A stretch of DNA of 33,501 nt from assembly GCA_946411215.1 (NCBI GenBank), contig CAMKDH010000006.1, positions 1 through 33,501 of the forward strand. The letters are read 5' to 3'. Every line of letters begins with the position of its first letter. The first letter of the stretch is position 1. The notes beneath the pieces are model-generated. The model did not search any database. It was given only the letters and a program-made list of their open reading frames with translations, and had not been told where the DNA came from. The stretch comes from an uncultured Treponema sp. GTDB taxonomy: Bacteria; Spirochaetota; Spirochaetia; Treponematales; Treponemataceae. This document shows, piece after piece, positions 15,464-28,000 of the stretch. The translations under genes and the position numbers were made by a program.

Positions 15464-18400
15464 ATGTCAGGCAAGCAATCAAAAAAGATAAGAAAAACAA
15501 GAAAAATCTCTAAGAAGGCAGTTGCAGGGGCGGCTGCTGCAGTTCTTTGTGCGGCTCCACTTGCTGCAGAAGGCGGAGATTTTCTTGTAAGTTTATATCC
15601 TCATTTTTCTTTTCCTGTTATAAAGTTTGATGATTCTCTTAGCACAGGCTTTGGCGGCGGATTAAAGTTAACTTATCGTCCTACAGATTATTTTGGAATA
15701 TTCCTTCAGGGTGACTACAAGCAGTTCTCATTTGATACAAAACAAAGTATTGGAAGCCTTTCTGTTTTTGATGGAATGGTTGGTGCCGGTTATCACCTTT
15801 CATTCACTGACCGACTTGGTCTTGATATTGATGGTGGGGTCGGATTCTACTCATCAAACTATTCAACAGGTTCTGGTTCTCAGAAAAACACTGTTACACT
15901 TACAGGCTTTAATGTAGGCGGTTCAATTTCTGTTTCGTATAAAATCGGACCAACAATTTCGGTTTATGCAGCCGGTGGTCCTCAGCATTATGCATACAAA
16001 AATTCAAAATTTCTTACCACTGTAGATGCAAATCCTGGTGTTACATTTAATATTACAAAGGCTTTCTCAAATAAAAATAACGTAAGTCTTGGCGATCAGG
16101 AACTCAAGCCTGTTTTCCCGGTATTCTATTCGTGGTATAACGACAACTCTTTTGGTTCCGTAGAAATCTGCAACGAAGAAGATGCTTCTATTACCGATGT
16201 AACTGTATATTTTTATCAGCAGCAGTATATGGGTCAGCCTCGTGATTGCGGAAAAACTGCAATCCTTAAGAAAGGCGAAAAGTTTACAGTAGATCTTAAA
16301 GCATTCTTTAACGAGAACATGCTTAATTTGAACGAAAAGAGCGATACCCTTGCAAATATCATTGTAGAATATAAATACCTTGGTGCGAAACGTACCGAAA
16401 CCTTCCCAATGATTGTTCCTGTTTACGGACGGAACAATATGTCTTGGGAAGATGACCGTTGTGCCTCTGCCTTCGTTTCTTCAAAAGACCCTGCGGCTAT
16501 GTGGTTTGCAAAATATGTAACTTCTATAGTTCGCGAAGATATCCGCAGTGGTGTTCCTCAGAATTTTCAGTATGCAATGGCTGTTTTTGAAGCGCTGGAT
16601 CAGTTTGGTATAAACTATGTAAAAGACCCAACCTCTGCATTCGAAGATAACGTTGGTACAGCATCTATAGACTTCCTTCAGTTCCCTTACCAGACCCTGA
16701 TGTATCGTGGTGGTGACTGTGACGACCTTTCTATTCTAACATGTTCTTTGCTTGAATCAATTGGAATTAAAACAGCATTCATTACAATTCCGGGGCATAT
16801 TTTTATGGCCTTTGATTCCGGTCTTTCTGTTGCCGAAGCTAAAGAATATTTTGATACACTTGATAATCTTATTGTAAACGAAAATAAAGTCTGGGTACCT
16901 CTTGAAATTACACTTAGTGATGAAGGTTTTAATAAGGCATGGCATAAAGGTGCATGGGAATGGAATACAGCAAACCGTTCCGGCGATGCAATGATTTATC
17001 CAATGGAAGCTTCATGGAAAATTTATAAGCCTGTAAGCGTTCCTGGTGCCGCTGCAAAGTTTACAATGCCTGGTGATTCAGCAGTTGCAGAAGGATTTTC
17101 TTATATTGTTGATGAGTTCGTTCTTAATCAGATTACTCCTCAAATTGCAAGCTATGAAAACCTTCTTGCTAAAGCTCCTACCGCACAGAATTATAATGAT
17201 TTTGGTATTTTGTATGCCCGCTACGGACTTTTTGAACTTGCTGATGAACAGTTCCAGAAGGCTAGAACTGTAAATTATCTTCCATCTATTTTGAATACAG
17301 CAAACCTTTGTTATTCTAAAAAGGATTATGCTCAGGCTACAAGCTGGTATAAAAAAGTTCTTGCTGTTGATTCTGAAAATAATTTTGCAATGCTTGGTCT
17401 TGCGCGCTGTGCTTATGAAACAGGCGATTATAACGAATGCGATAAATGGTATGGTATTGTTTATAAAAACGACAGAAAGCTTGCACGTCAGTATTCATAC
17501 CTTGGAGCTTTTGAATCAACTTCTGGACGAAGCTTTAGTCTTGCAGACAGATTGGAAAACACAGTCTGGTTACGCAGTCAGGATTTTGATCCGGCATTAC
17601 CAGAACAAATAATCCAGAGAATTGAACCAAAGGTAGAATTAGCAGTTGCTTCAAATGTTGTACTTCAAACAAGTGAACCTGTAAAAGAAAAAACTCAAAT
17701 AGAAAATCCTAATGCTTCAGTTGCTGTTGTTCCAGATACAGTAACAGAGGAAGAAGAAAAAGTCGAAGAAGAGCAGACTACTTCTTCAGGCTCTGGCGAC
17801 GGTGATAACAATGATGCAGTGATCACAGAAAATGATATTGTAACCACTGAAAATGATTCTGTGCTTACAGAGATCGATACAGTGATTACTGAGAACGAAA
17901 CTGTAGTTTCTGATACTGATACTTTGGCCTTTGACAGCAATACGGTGGTCTCTGAACTTGTTGAAGAACAAGAGGAAGATGATGCCGAAGAAGAATACAA
18001 AGGTATTTCTTCTCAGCTTGATTTTGATTTCCTTTCTGTACAGGAACTTGCCGAATTAGCCGAAGAAGCAATTATTGAAAACGGCGAAACACTTGATGAT
18101 TTTGATACTTCAATTGAGATGGTTTCGGTACGAGAAGATAAAATTGTTGATACAACTTTTGATCCTCCTCTCGTAACAAAAGCTCCGGAAAATCCTCCGG
18201 CACCTGAAACTCCTTCTTCTTCAGAAGTTGATGCAGCTGCTAGTGTTGCTGCCGCAGTCACTGTAACTGGTGCAGCTACTACAGGTGCAGCCGAAACAGC
18301 CGCTGGAACTCTTACCGGAGTTACTGAAGCTGCAGTTGCAACCGTCACAGCAACAGAAGCCACAACTGCATTCTACGACACAACTCCAGAATCTTCTGAA

Positions 18401-19060
18401 CCTGCTGAACTTTCAACTACACCACAAGTTCTTGATATTGCAGATTTTATTCCAGATGTACGCGATGCTCTTCCTGATCTTTTTGGTGATGAGCCACAAA
18501 CAGTTACATTTGAAAAAGAAGATCCAAGAGCCGCAAGAAGAGCTGGTCATAATTCTTCTAAAACAACACAGACAACTTCTAAGACTACTTCAACTGTTCC
18601 TGCATCAAAGACTACTACAACTACAACAACAACTACTACTACAAGTCCTTCAACATCAAATCCAATTAAGGGCGAATTAAAGATTGATGATATTCCATCT
18701 TTCACAGACTGGGTCCCAGAATTGGTAGAAGGTCTTAAAGATTTAGATAATAAGATAGATGAGGTTGTTTCAACAAATACAACCACTACAACCACTACAA
18801 CTAACAATTCAACTACTCAGAATAGTAGTTCAACAAGTGTTACCTCTGAAGCAAAAACAGAGGTAACTGAGCTTGTCAAAGGGGCTCAAGAAAAAACAAT
18901 CGAAGTGGTTGAGCCAGTAGAAACCACCCCAACCAACGAATCCCTCGCAAAAGAACACAAAAAATCTTTTGCACCAATATATGCCGGATTTGCAGTGCTT
19001 GCGGCAGCACTCACTGCTTTATTTATAGCCAAACGTAAAAAGGATAAGAAAGATGAGTAA
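15464..19060 (+). CDS. Secreted transglutaminase-like TPR protein with Thr-rich tail and C-terminal anchor
   Basis: This 1198-residue protein has a long basic N-region and a signal peptide (cleavage near A-P-L-A-A, about residue 35), a barrel-like region (about 38-205) and a beta-sandwich (about 215-325). The transglutaminase-like region (about 330-520) has C419 in G-G-D-C-D-D, H445 in P-G-H-I-F-M and E481 in W-V-P-L-E-I-T. This matches the Cys-His-Asp/Glu order of the superfamily. TPRs follow (about 555-690), then an acidic repeat (ITEND / TEND / ITENE, about 786-845), Ala/Thr-rich and poly-Thr segments, and a membrane helix (about 1165-1188) ending K-R-K-K-D-K-K-D-E. The enzyme may be a protease or crosslinker; the substrate is unknown. 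It starts 19 bases after the previous stop, with GGTGAG 12 bases before the ATG, and overlaps the next gene by 8 bases. Three REP-like sequences are embedded in the tail. Confidence 0.78.
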   Translation: MSGKQSKKIRKTRKISKKAVAGAAAAVLCAAPLAAEGGDFLVSLYPHFSFPVIKFDDSLSTGFGGGLKLTYRPTDYFGIFLQGDYKQFSFDTKQSIGSLSVFDGMVGAGYHLSFTDRLGLDIDGGVGFYSSNYSTGSGSQKNTVTLTGFNVGGSISVSYKIGPTISVYAAGGPQHYAYKNSKFLTTVDANPGVTFNITKAFSNKNNVSLGDQELKPVFPVFYSWYNDNSFGSVEICNEEDASITDVTVYFYQQQYMGQPRDCGKTAILKKGEKFTVDLKAFFNENMLNLNEKSDTLANIIVEYKYLGAKRTETFPMIVPVYGRNNMSWEDDRCASAFVSSKDPAAMWFAKYVTSIVREDIRSGVPQNFQYAMAVFEALDQFGINYVKDPTSAFEDNVGTASIDFLQFPYQTLMYRGGDCDDLSILTCSLLESIGIKTAFITIPGHIFMAFDSGLSVAEAKEYFDTLDNLIVNENKVWVPLEITLSDEGFNKAWHKGAWEWNTANRSGDAMIYPMEASWKIYKPVSVPGAAAKFTMPGDSAVAEGFSYIVDEFVLNQITPQIASYENLLAKAPTAQNYNDFGILYARYGLFELADEQFQKARTVNYLPSILNTANLCYSKKDYAQATSWYKKVLAVDSENNFAMLGLARCAYETGDYNECDKWYGIVYKNDRKLARQYSYLGAFESTSGRSFSLADRLENTVWLRSQDFDPALPEQIIQRIEPKVELAVASNVVLQTSEPVKEKTQIENPNASVAVVPDTVTEEEEKVEEEQTTSSGSGDGDNNDAVITENDIVTTENDSVLTEIDTVITENETVVSDTDTLAFDSNTVVSELVEEQEEDDAEEEYKGISSQLDFDFLSVQELAELAEEAIIENGETLDDFDTSIEMVSVREDKIVDTTFDPPLVTKAPENPPAPETPSSSEVDAAASVAAAVTVTGAATTGAAETAAGTLTGVTEAAVATVTATEATTAFYDTTPESSEPAELSTTPQVLDIADFIPDVRDALPDLFGDEPQTVTFEKEDPRAARRAGHNSSKTTQTTSKTTSTVPASKTTTTTTTTTTTSPSTSNPIKGELKIDDIPSFTDWVPELVEGLKDLDNKIDEVVSTNTTTTTTTTNNSTTQNSSSTSVTSEAKTEVTELVKGAQEKTIEVVEPVETTPTNESLAKEHKKSFAPIYAGFAVLAAALTALFIAKRKKDKKDE
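18611..18643 (+). repeat. Eleven-codon ACT/ACA threonine tract
   Basis: Eleven successive ACT or ACA codons encode T1050-T1060. The repeat could expand or shrink by whole codons without losing the frame. It lies in the flexible linker before the membrane anchor, and Thr-rich stalks of this kind are often extended or glycosylated. Confidence 0.8.
18713..18734 (+). repeat. Decayed REP-like sequence in coding region (VPELVEG)
   Basis: CCAGAATTGGTAGAAGG matches 12 of 17 bases of the remembered REP-like core CCTGAGCTTGTCGAAGG. It encodes P-E-L-V-E-G, the peptide that core gives in this frame. On its own this is weak; it gains support from two better copies within 200 bases. Confidence 0.35.
18779..18802 (+). 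repeat. Eight-codon threonine tract (ACA/ACC/ACT)
   Basis: Eight threonine codons, with ACC-ACT-ACA repeated twice, lie about 45 residues after the eleven-codon tract. It has the same likely role as a flexible linker and a possible in-frame length polymorphism. Confidence 0.75.
18867..18884 (+). repeat. REP-like core in coding region (TELVKGA)
   Basis: CTGAGCTTGTCAAAGG at 18867-18882 matches 15 of 16 bases of the remembered REP-like core CTGAGCTTGTCGAAGG. It is read in the same frame as the addB copy, giving E-L-V-K-G. Confidence 0.5.
18905..18928 (+). repeat. REP-like palindrome in coding region (VVEPVETT)
   Basis: GTGGTT (18905-18910) and AACCAC (18922-18927) are inverted arms around GAGCCAGTAGA. 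The sequence matches, with two differences, the remembered REP form GTGGTTGAGCC-TGTCGAAACCACC. It encodes V-V-E-P-V-E-T-T shortly before the membrane anchor. Confidence 0.55.
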
Positions 19061-22000
19061 ATCAAACAAGAACGTATCAAAACTTTTATTTTCAGTTATT
19101 ATCACAGCAATTTTACTTCTTGCAGGTTCCTGCCAAAACTGGATGTCAAGTGATGACTTTATGTCCAAAATCGAAAACGAAGTTCACGATGCCAATGCAC
19201 CTGAAGTAAAGGTTTACGTGCGCTATGCAAACTCACCTGCTATGGGTACAACCGAACCTTCCGGTAATACTACTATGAAGGTAGATGTAGTTTCAAAAGT
19301 AACTGCCGTTACAAGCGATGACTACGGTTTTGTAAAATGGGCAGCTTTTTCTACAAGCGACTTTGCCACAAATAAAAACCATTCAAACCTTACATTCATC
19401 AGTCAGGAAGACTATGACAATAATATTAAAGACAAAGAGCTTACCTCCGAAGATATTGTTTTCTCTAATCCAACCGACCCGGTAACCGAAGTAAAAATCT
19501 TAAAACAAAGAGATGATATTTTCATTATTCCAATTGTCGCCGCCCGCCCAACTTATGTTCAGTCAGTTCCAGCTGGTGGTGACTATGGTGTTGTAAAAAA
19601 TACATCAATCCGAATCCTTTTCTCAAAGGCAATCGATAAATCTACTCTCTACGATTCAGAAGGCAATCTTAATTATTCCATTACTTCAAGTGCTGCCGTT
19701 CTTGTAGATGACAGTCAGGATATTGAAGCCAAAGATATCACAGATTACTTTGATGCAAATCTTAGTGAATCTGGTAAAATGCTTACACTCAAACTTAAGG
19801 TTGATGCTAAGGGTGAAATTGTACATCTTCTTGATAACCGTGCTCGAATTACAATAACACTTTTCGAAGGCTTGTGTGACCGAGATGGGTTCTCAATGAG
19901 TAAGAACTATTCCTTCAATTTCCAGACAGGTACTAACACCGATAGTCTTGCTCCAATGATTGAAGTTATCTTTGGTGGTACAGGCGAGAAGTGTGATGTA
20001 TTTGTTTCTTATCACAACGTTGATGAAGATGGAGTAGCAACAATCAACGGTGTTGCAACAGATGCCGCAAAGAAAGCTCCACAGGATATTAACAGTACAG
20101 AATATACAGATGCTCTTGTGGCACAGCGTATTTACGATAAATTAAATCTTTATATAAAAGCAACAGACGTTATTGCTTCTGGTAACGCAGATATCAACCC
20201 TGCAAAGGACTTGAACGAAGACAACGTTGCTTTTGTTGCAATTGCCGCAAGCCTTTATGTAGATAAGGATGGAAAACCTGTAGAAATTAATGAAACAAAT
20301 TCTATTGCTAAGGAAAACTTCGTTTACATTTCTGGTGAAATGGATTCTACATCTCAGATGACATCACTCTTTAATGATGTTGTTCCAAAAGATAAGGATG
20401 GAGTAAAATATACAGGTGGTTCTATTTATACATACGATGTAAGTAACCTTCCTGACGGTCTTATTAAGCTCGATATCTGGGGTATTGATATGACCGGTAA
20501 CAGTGGTGGTCCAAACGATGCCGGTTCTCCATATTACACAAAGCATGATAACGGATATAAGTCAATCTTTGTAGTAAAAGATACAACTGCTCCAGACAGT
20601 GCAACAGAATCTAAAAAGTTAAAGTCTAATTCTGCTGCAGCTCCATACTACTGGTACAACAGCGAAACCCTTTCAACAATGGAATTGTTCGACCTTGATA
20701 ATAATCAGATTGTAGACCGCGGCCACGCAAAACTCCGCTCTCTTGCAAAAAATCTTCAGTGGAATTTTGTAGTAGGAAAATCAACAGAAGCTCCTGCTGC
20801 TAGCGATGCCGGCTGGAAAAATATTCACAACGCAGAAACAGGTGCAAGTATTAAATACACTCTTGCCAGCGCCAAAGCTCCAGCTCAAGACGGTCCAATC
20901 GATATTACCCTTTACATCCGCGACGATTTAGGCAACGTTTCTGATCCAGTTCTTCTTAATTCGCTTATGTATGATAATACTAAGCCAACGGTAACTCTCT
21001 TAGACAACTATGGTGACTTTGTAAATGAAGATGGCGGAAAGGAACTTCACAGTTCAAAAGAAGCCGTAATTAATCAGATTCTTAAAGTTTCATTTACAGA
21101 ACCAAACGTAAACAATGCTGGTAGTGGTATTCGCCGCGTAGAAATTCACGTAAAGAAAGGTGATGCCGAAGTAGCAGTTCCTCTTGATTCAACTAAGTTC
21201 AAGGTTAAGTGGTCTGCTGCCGCAGATGCAACTCCAAAAACTGCAAGTGAAATTGCAATGGCTGCAGATGATACAGCAACAACAGATAAACTCAAAGTAT
21301 TCAATGTAAACGATTCTTCAAAAATCACAACTGGAACTCTCTTTATTTATGGTCTTACCCTTGGCGATGAAGACGGTGACTATACAGTAACAGTAGATCT
21401 TTTTGACTCTGCTATGAACAAAACAACCGCTTCTGCTAAAACAAAGATTTCACGCGATAAGACATCTCCTGTAATTAATTCTGTAAATGTTCAGGGTGCT
21501 CTTGTTCGTACAGTTTATGGTGACACCGCAGGAACAAAAACCTGGTGGATGCCAAAAGATAAATATGAATCTGGAAACCTTACAAAAGTTGTATTGAAGG
21601 TATCTGCTGTAGAAGCAGGTTCCGGACTCGAAGCAATTAAAGTTGGAAATGATGTAGAGTTTACATCAGCCACAATTCTTAAGAAGGGTGATACAGAACT
21701 TGTTAAGGGAACAGACTATAAGTTTGACGAAAGTGATCCAACTCACAAAATCGTATTGCTCAACAATTATGATGTTTTGCTTAAGGGAACTCCAATTGAG
21801 TTCACACTCGAAAATGTTAAGTTTAACACAATCAACAATGCTGCTGGTAATAAGATTAATGTTGAAGTTCAGGACTTTGTAGGAACAACTCCTGATTCTA
21901 ACCAGATTGGTGATACTGAAAATTATCAGATTACTTATCCTGATAATACAACAGGAACTCTTGTTTATGCAGATAACACTCCTCCTCAGATTAGTACTTT

Positions 22001-25000
22001 GCATGTAGAAGATACAATTCAGAAAAACGCTACAAACCCAGATCACGTAGCATATAATAAAGATGATTTTACAGATGATCAGATTGTAATTCTTACACTC
22101 AAACTCTATCCGGAAAATTCAAGCAATGGTAGTGGTGTAAAGATTGTTCACCTTTCAGATAACGCAGAATTTACATCATCAACTGCTATTTATGTTGATA
22201 TTAATACAACTCCACTTTCAAACAATGTTGATTATACAATTGCCGGAGATAACAAGTCGGTTGAATTTACAAAAGTATTTACAGGTGAAGAAACACTCAA
22301 ATTCACAAATGTTAAGATTATTTCTGAAGTTGACGGTAATCAGATTATTAAAGCAGATTTGACAGACTTTGTAGGACTTGAAACAACTGCAAGTACTGCT
22401 ACAAATACAATAATTTTGGATAAAGTTTCTCCAGTAGTTTCAAATAGAGCCTGGGTAACAACAGACTCAACAGTAACAACTGGTACCGCTGGTGAAATGA
22501 CAATTGATAATCAGTCACTCAAAATTGATTTCACAGAAAACACAGCTGGTGTTAAGGTAATTAAGTTTAATATTTATCATTCTTCAAATCCTTCTGTAGT
22601 ATTTGATAATCCTTTTGATGCTGTTGATTTCTATTATAATGACACCTTGCTTACAAAAGACACAGATTATACTATTGATACTTCAAACAAACAGTATATC
22701 ATTTTGACAACTCCAAGAAAGACTGGTTCTTTCATGTTTAAAAATGTAAAACTTACAAATACAAATACACAGGGTAATTACGTTATTGATGTTGTATTGC
22801 TTGATGCTGCTGAAAACCGTCCTGTAGATGATTGTAAAATTACAATTGCAATTGATAAGGATGCTCCTGTAATTAAAGATAAGCTTGATATTCCTAATTT
22901 GCTTCATGCCGTTGAATTGACGACAAACGGTGGCCAGAAAGTTATTGCCGATGATACTGACGGAAACGGTACATGGTGGCTTAAGAAAGATTATGTAGGT
23001 GCTGAAACAAATCAGGTTCCTGGTGCTATCCCTGTATATATCAAAGTAGAAGAAAAAGGTTCCGGAGTTAAGTTTATTACCCTTGGTGGTGATGCAACAA
23101 TTTCTGATTCTACAAAACTTCACAAAATCGCTTCAAATGGATCAACTACAGATCTTGTTGTAAATTCTGATTACACTGTTGTAAATAAAACAATTACAAT
23201 TATAAATTCTTTGAATGCATTTAGTGATGATTCCGACTTCCAGATTTATCTTGAAAATGTTGGCTTTGCAAACCTTGATTCAGGAACCGTATCTCAAAAT
23301 ACAATCACTGCAAAAGTAACTGATGTCGCTTTGCATGAATCTAATGTTATGGATCAGGATGAAAAGCATATCTATTCCGATAGCCAGCTCCCTTCAACTC
23401 CTGCAAACTTTAAACTCTTAGACCGTGCTTTTGATGCATCTGCTTCAACACCAACAATTGCCGCTTCCGAAGATTATACAAACGATTCAATTGTAGATAT
23501 GGAATTCGAACTTGATGATTCAGAACAGTTTGGTTCAGGTTATCATAAGTTTGAAATTACTGGTGCAACATTCCGAGACGATTCTGTTATAACAATGACA
23601 ACTCTTGATGGAACTCCGATTGTTTGTAATGGTCAGGCCGCTCTTACAAGAACATTGTCAGGCAGCAATAAAGTTCTTACTCTTAAATCAAGCGGTTCAA
23701 TTTCTTACAACTATGTAATCCGCCAGGCTGCAAAAGTAAAGATTACAAATGTTCAGTTAGACAATGCAGTTGATGGCCAACAAAGTACTGTAACTCTCAC
23801 CGCATACGATCTTGTTGGTAGAACAAATACAGCCGCCAGCGATTCAATCTGGTATGATGTTTCAAAACCAGAATTAGAAAAACTCTTTACTGCAAATTAT
23901 GTTCCTTCAAATGCAACATATTACCAGCCAAGCATCAATGTTTACCCACATGCAAACAGTGAGTTGGCAACAGGTGTATCTATTGATTATGGTACACAAG
24001 AAAGACAGAAGGGTATTCCAACATTCTATACTGCAACAACATATGAAACAGGAAAATCAATTTCAGCAGGAAAGGTTGTTACAGATTCTTATGGTGCCGT
24101 TCTTGGAGTTAGAGGTAAAGATAATGTTATGTTGTGTGGCTGGAGTAGAGCAAAGACATTTATCTACTATTATAAATACTCAGACACAGACACACCTTTC
24201 TCAAAATCAAAAACTGCTATCATTGAAAATAATAATAATCCTCTCGTAGATATTAACAATGCATGTAAACCTAACGGAAATAATACTGCACAGAGTACAT
24301 CTCTCTGGTTAGGCTTCTCTGAAGGAAAGTATTCTGCTGTAATCGTTGACGAAGCTGGTAACGTTAGTGAACCGTTCGATTTTGCAGTTGTGAAGGATAT
24401 TACAAAGCCTGCAAAAGAATGGGGCAGTGGAAACGACGCAGACAGCCTCAATGCCCGTGTACTTTTACAGAAACCAGATGCATCTGCAAACATATTTACA
24501 AATTCTGCTGTTTCTACAATCAGTACCTCTGACGGTTTCCCTAGATTCTGGGGATGCGGTAGTGATCAGGACACCATGAGTGCTAATAGCAGCATGAAAA
24601 CAAAAAAATATGTAACAAAGAAATCTAGTAATAAGTATAAGATTCAATTAAATCTTGGTGGAACAGTAAGTAATTCAACATTAAGTTCAAAAATTAATGG
24701 CGGTGCAGCAAGTGATGTAACTCCATACTCTGATCTTACACCAACAGATACTTCTTCTCCTATTGAAATGTATGCTGTTAGTACATTATATGGTTCATGG
24801 CCTGATGCTGATCATCCTTCATACAAATATTGTCCAGTTGTTCCTAGTGGAACATCATTCCCTAGTGGACAAACTTATTCAAATTCTAGTTCTATATGTA
24901 AAGATTACTTTGGATATACTAATGGTTTTAGCGACTATTGGTATATATACAATAGTTCTAGTGCTAACTGGCATCCTTATAAAACAAGTACAAGTAGTAA

Positions 25001-28000
25001 TACTGATTCTTACTCATACTCAAGCCTTTCAGTTTCAATTACTAGTTATGTAGATTCAAATAATAACCTTATAATCGAAATTCCAAATACTAAAAGTACA
25101 GTACCAATTTCCGTATTCTTAAAAGACGGTTGTGGTAATATGGAGTATGTTGTATGTGGTCTCTATAAGGAAAACGGTTATGATGTTGCCATAAGCTTTG
25201 TTATTGATGACAAGCTTGGTTCGGCCCCAACATCAGATGGTATTGTAACAACTCCTTTCATTATTCAGTTCCCATATTCTTATTACGATTCTACAAGTGA
25301 CGTTCAGTGGGGCGATTATAACTTCCATGTTGGAACTCAGGCTGGAAACTCAGAAGCTCCTTCAAGTCAGTATGGTACTGGAGCAAAGCGCGGATTTATA
25401 AAAGACTTTGTAAAACATGCAACTTATTATAACCCTGCTTTAACAGATACAGTTGAAGCAAGACAAATTAAACATTGTTTTGCTTTGCATTTCTTCCCAA
25501 ATGGTGTTGATAGAAATGAAGCATTAAATATTACAGGAAAAGAATCTATTACCTTTAGTGATGCGGATTGGACAGACACAGAAAAAGCAAAGGGTGTCAG
25601 AAAGGCAAGTGCAGAGGATATTTTAGCCGGTAACTACACCTGCCGTGCTTTGCTGTATTGTACTAATACTACCGATGTACCAACTTATGCCCAGATAAAA
25701 GCTTGCCACGATGAAGAAATGGCGGCTACAGCAGCTAATAAAACAGGTCAGGTTACAGACTGGTCTTATGTACAGGTTTCTTCTGCTGCAATCGAAGCAA
25801 TCCTTTTTGTAGACTATCCAAAGCCAAATTATACTAAGCTTAATTGGGATGTTAATGAAAATAATGGCGAACCAAAGCCATTCTATATGTGGTACATCTT
25901 TGAAGATGCCGTTGGTAACTACGAATTGGCAAAGGTTGTAAATGACGCCACAAGTGGAAACTATTTAAAGACAATAAATAGTTCTCATTTTGATAAATGG
26001 CTCTATGATGCTGAAGCTCCAAAACTTACTATCCGTGGTTCTAAGACAACAGAAAATCCTACTGGTACAAGTCCTGATACTATTACAGCAGCAAATATCA
26101 GTCAGTTAGTTCCGACAAACAATGGATTTGTTCCTTATGTAAATGGTAATAACATTTATGTGCATGCATCGAATACTCATACTTCATTACAAAGTGGAGC
26201 ATCACTTAATAATCCTTCAACACCTGGAATAACACAAACAGCAGATAATAATGCTTATTCAAAATATAATTCTTTTGTTGACTTAGAGGTTTCTGAGCGT
26301 ACTGGTGTTCGTATGTATGCATGGACTACTTCGGCAAATAGTACTTTTGATTATCCAACGAGTTCATCTAATTATGGATGGCGCGATTATTGGTTATCTT
26401 CATCGACTCCATATTGGTATGTTGGTTATGGAGGAATTTCCCCTGTTGATAAAGATATAGGTGATGGTTCGTATAATTATGATAATTGTCCTCAGAGTGC
26501 ATATTATTATGGAAATACAAATACTGCATATACTGGAGTTTATGCCGGTGTAAAGATTTGTACGACAATTCCTTATGGTAAACTTTCTACTTCTACTGCA
26601 ACCGAACTCTGGCTCCACGTAATGGACTGGACAGGTAATATTTCTCACTACAGAATGGGTGCGGAAGGTGTTAAGTTTATTAATGACTCAACAGCTCCAA
26701 CTTATTCTTCAAATGCATTCGATGGTATAACAGAACCAGATCAATATTATATTTCAAAAGCATCAAGTTCTAATCCTGTAGTCAGAATTGCCGGTAATGG
26801 TCCTACTGCAAAAGCGGGTTCTGACATTAAACTATATATTCCAAGAACTTGGATTGAAGAAGCAGGATCAGGTATCAAAGGTTATTCTTTCTCTAATACA
26901 GGTATAGCAAATGCAACCTATGATGAAAATGGTGATCCATATTTAAATCTTACATACAGCGATTATCATTACACTGATACAGATTCACATGAGAAGACAT
27001 TCTATGTATATGATAATGTAGGAAATATGTCTGAACGAAAAATCAATCTTGTCTTTGATGATAAGCCTCCAAAGATTACAACGGTTGCCTTTGTAACTAA
27101 GCTTGATTCTTCAGACCAGGGTAAATTCTGCGATGCCGACGGAGTTGCAGAACAAGATGGCTATGATGCATTTGGTTCTGTAAGATTCTATGACCATAAA
27201 GATAAGAATGATGATAATGAAGACATCAATTTGTATTATGATGATATAGATGGTATAAGTCATTTCAAAGATGGCGAAGTTCAGGAAATTTATATCAGTA
27301 AAGCGGGTGCTGTAAAATTCCAGGTTAATTTTGCTTCAGAAATCCTAACCGAAACTGATTATCTTGATGATATTAAGATTAACAGATGGAATACTACAAC
27401 AAGTAAATGGGAAACAGTAACTTCATGGAAATCAAACAATTCTGATTGGTGGGTAGGAGCTGCTGATACAGGTATCCGTGCAATGGGTACCTCAGATTCT
27501 ACCGGCTACAACACACTTACATATACAGCCACCGGTACCTACTACCAGATTCTCGCAACTGATATTTCCGGTAACGCAAACTGTCAGTACTTTAAGTTGT
27601 ATCTCGATAACCAGGGACCTGAATTAACCAAAGATGAACATGGGGCTACAATAAAACCTCAGGTTACAGTTGGAAAAGGTTCTATAAATACAGTTAGCGG
27701 TGTTACTTACTATACTGCTGGATCAACTGATGCAGAAGCTTTGAAAATTAATTTTGCAGTACAAGATGGTGGTCTTCCTGGACAAACACTCAAGTATAGT
27801 CTTGATGGAACTACTTGGGCTGATGTTCCGGCAAATGGACAAGTAGAATTACTGTTTGATTCTGATGCAACAGGCACTATCCAAGAAATTTATTTGAAAG
27901 ATATCTTTGAAAATCCGACCACATATACAGGTGGTTATGCTTATGCGGACAGAACTCTTTCAAGTCTTACAAAATATGCTGGCAGTGCCCCTGCTGCATT

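Noticed and set aside
18013-18807. Long minus-strand open frames rich in Val and Ala opposite the Thr/Ala-rich tail
   Set aside because: They are complements of low-complexity ACT/ACA and GCA/GCT codons in a well-supported + strand gene; no start signal or domain was seen.
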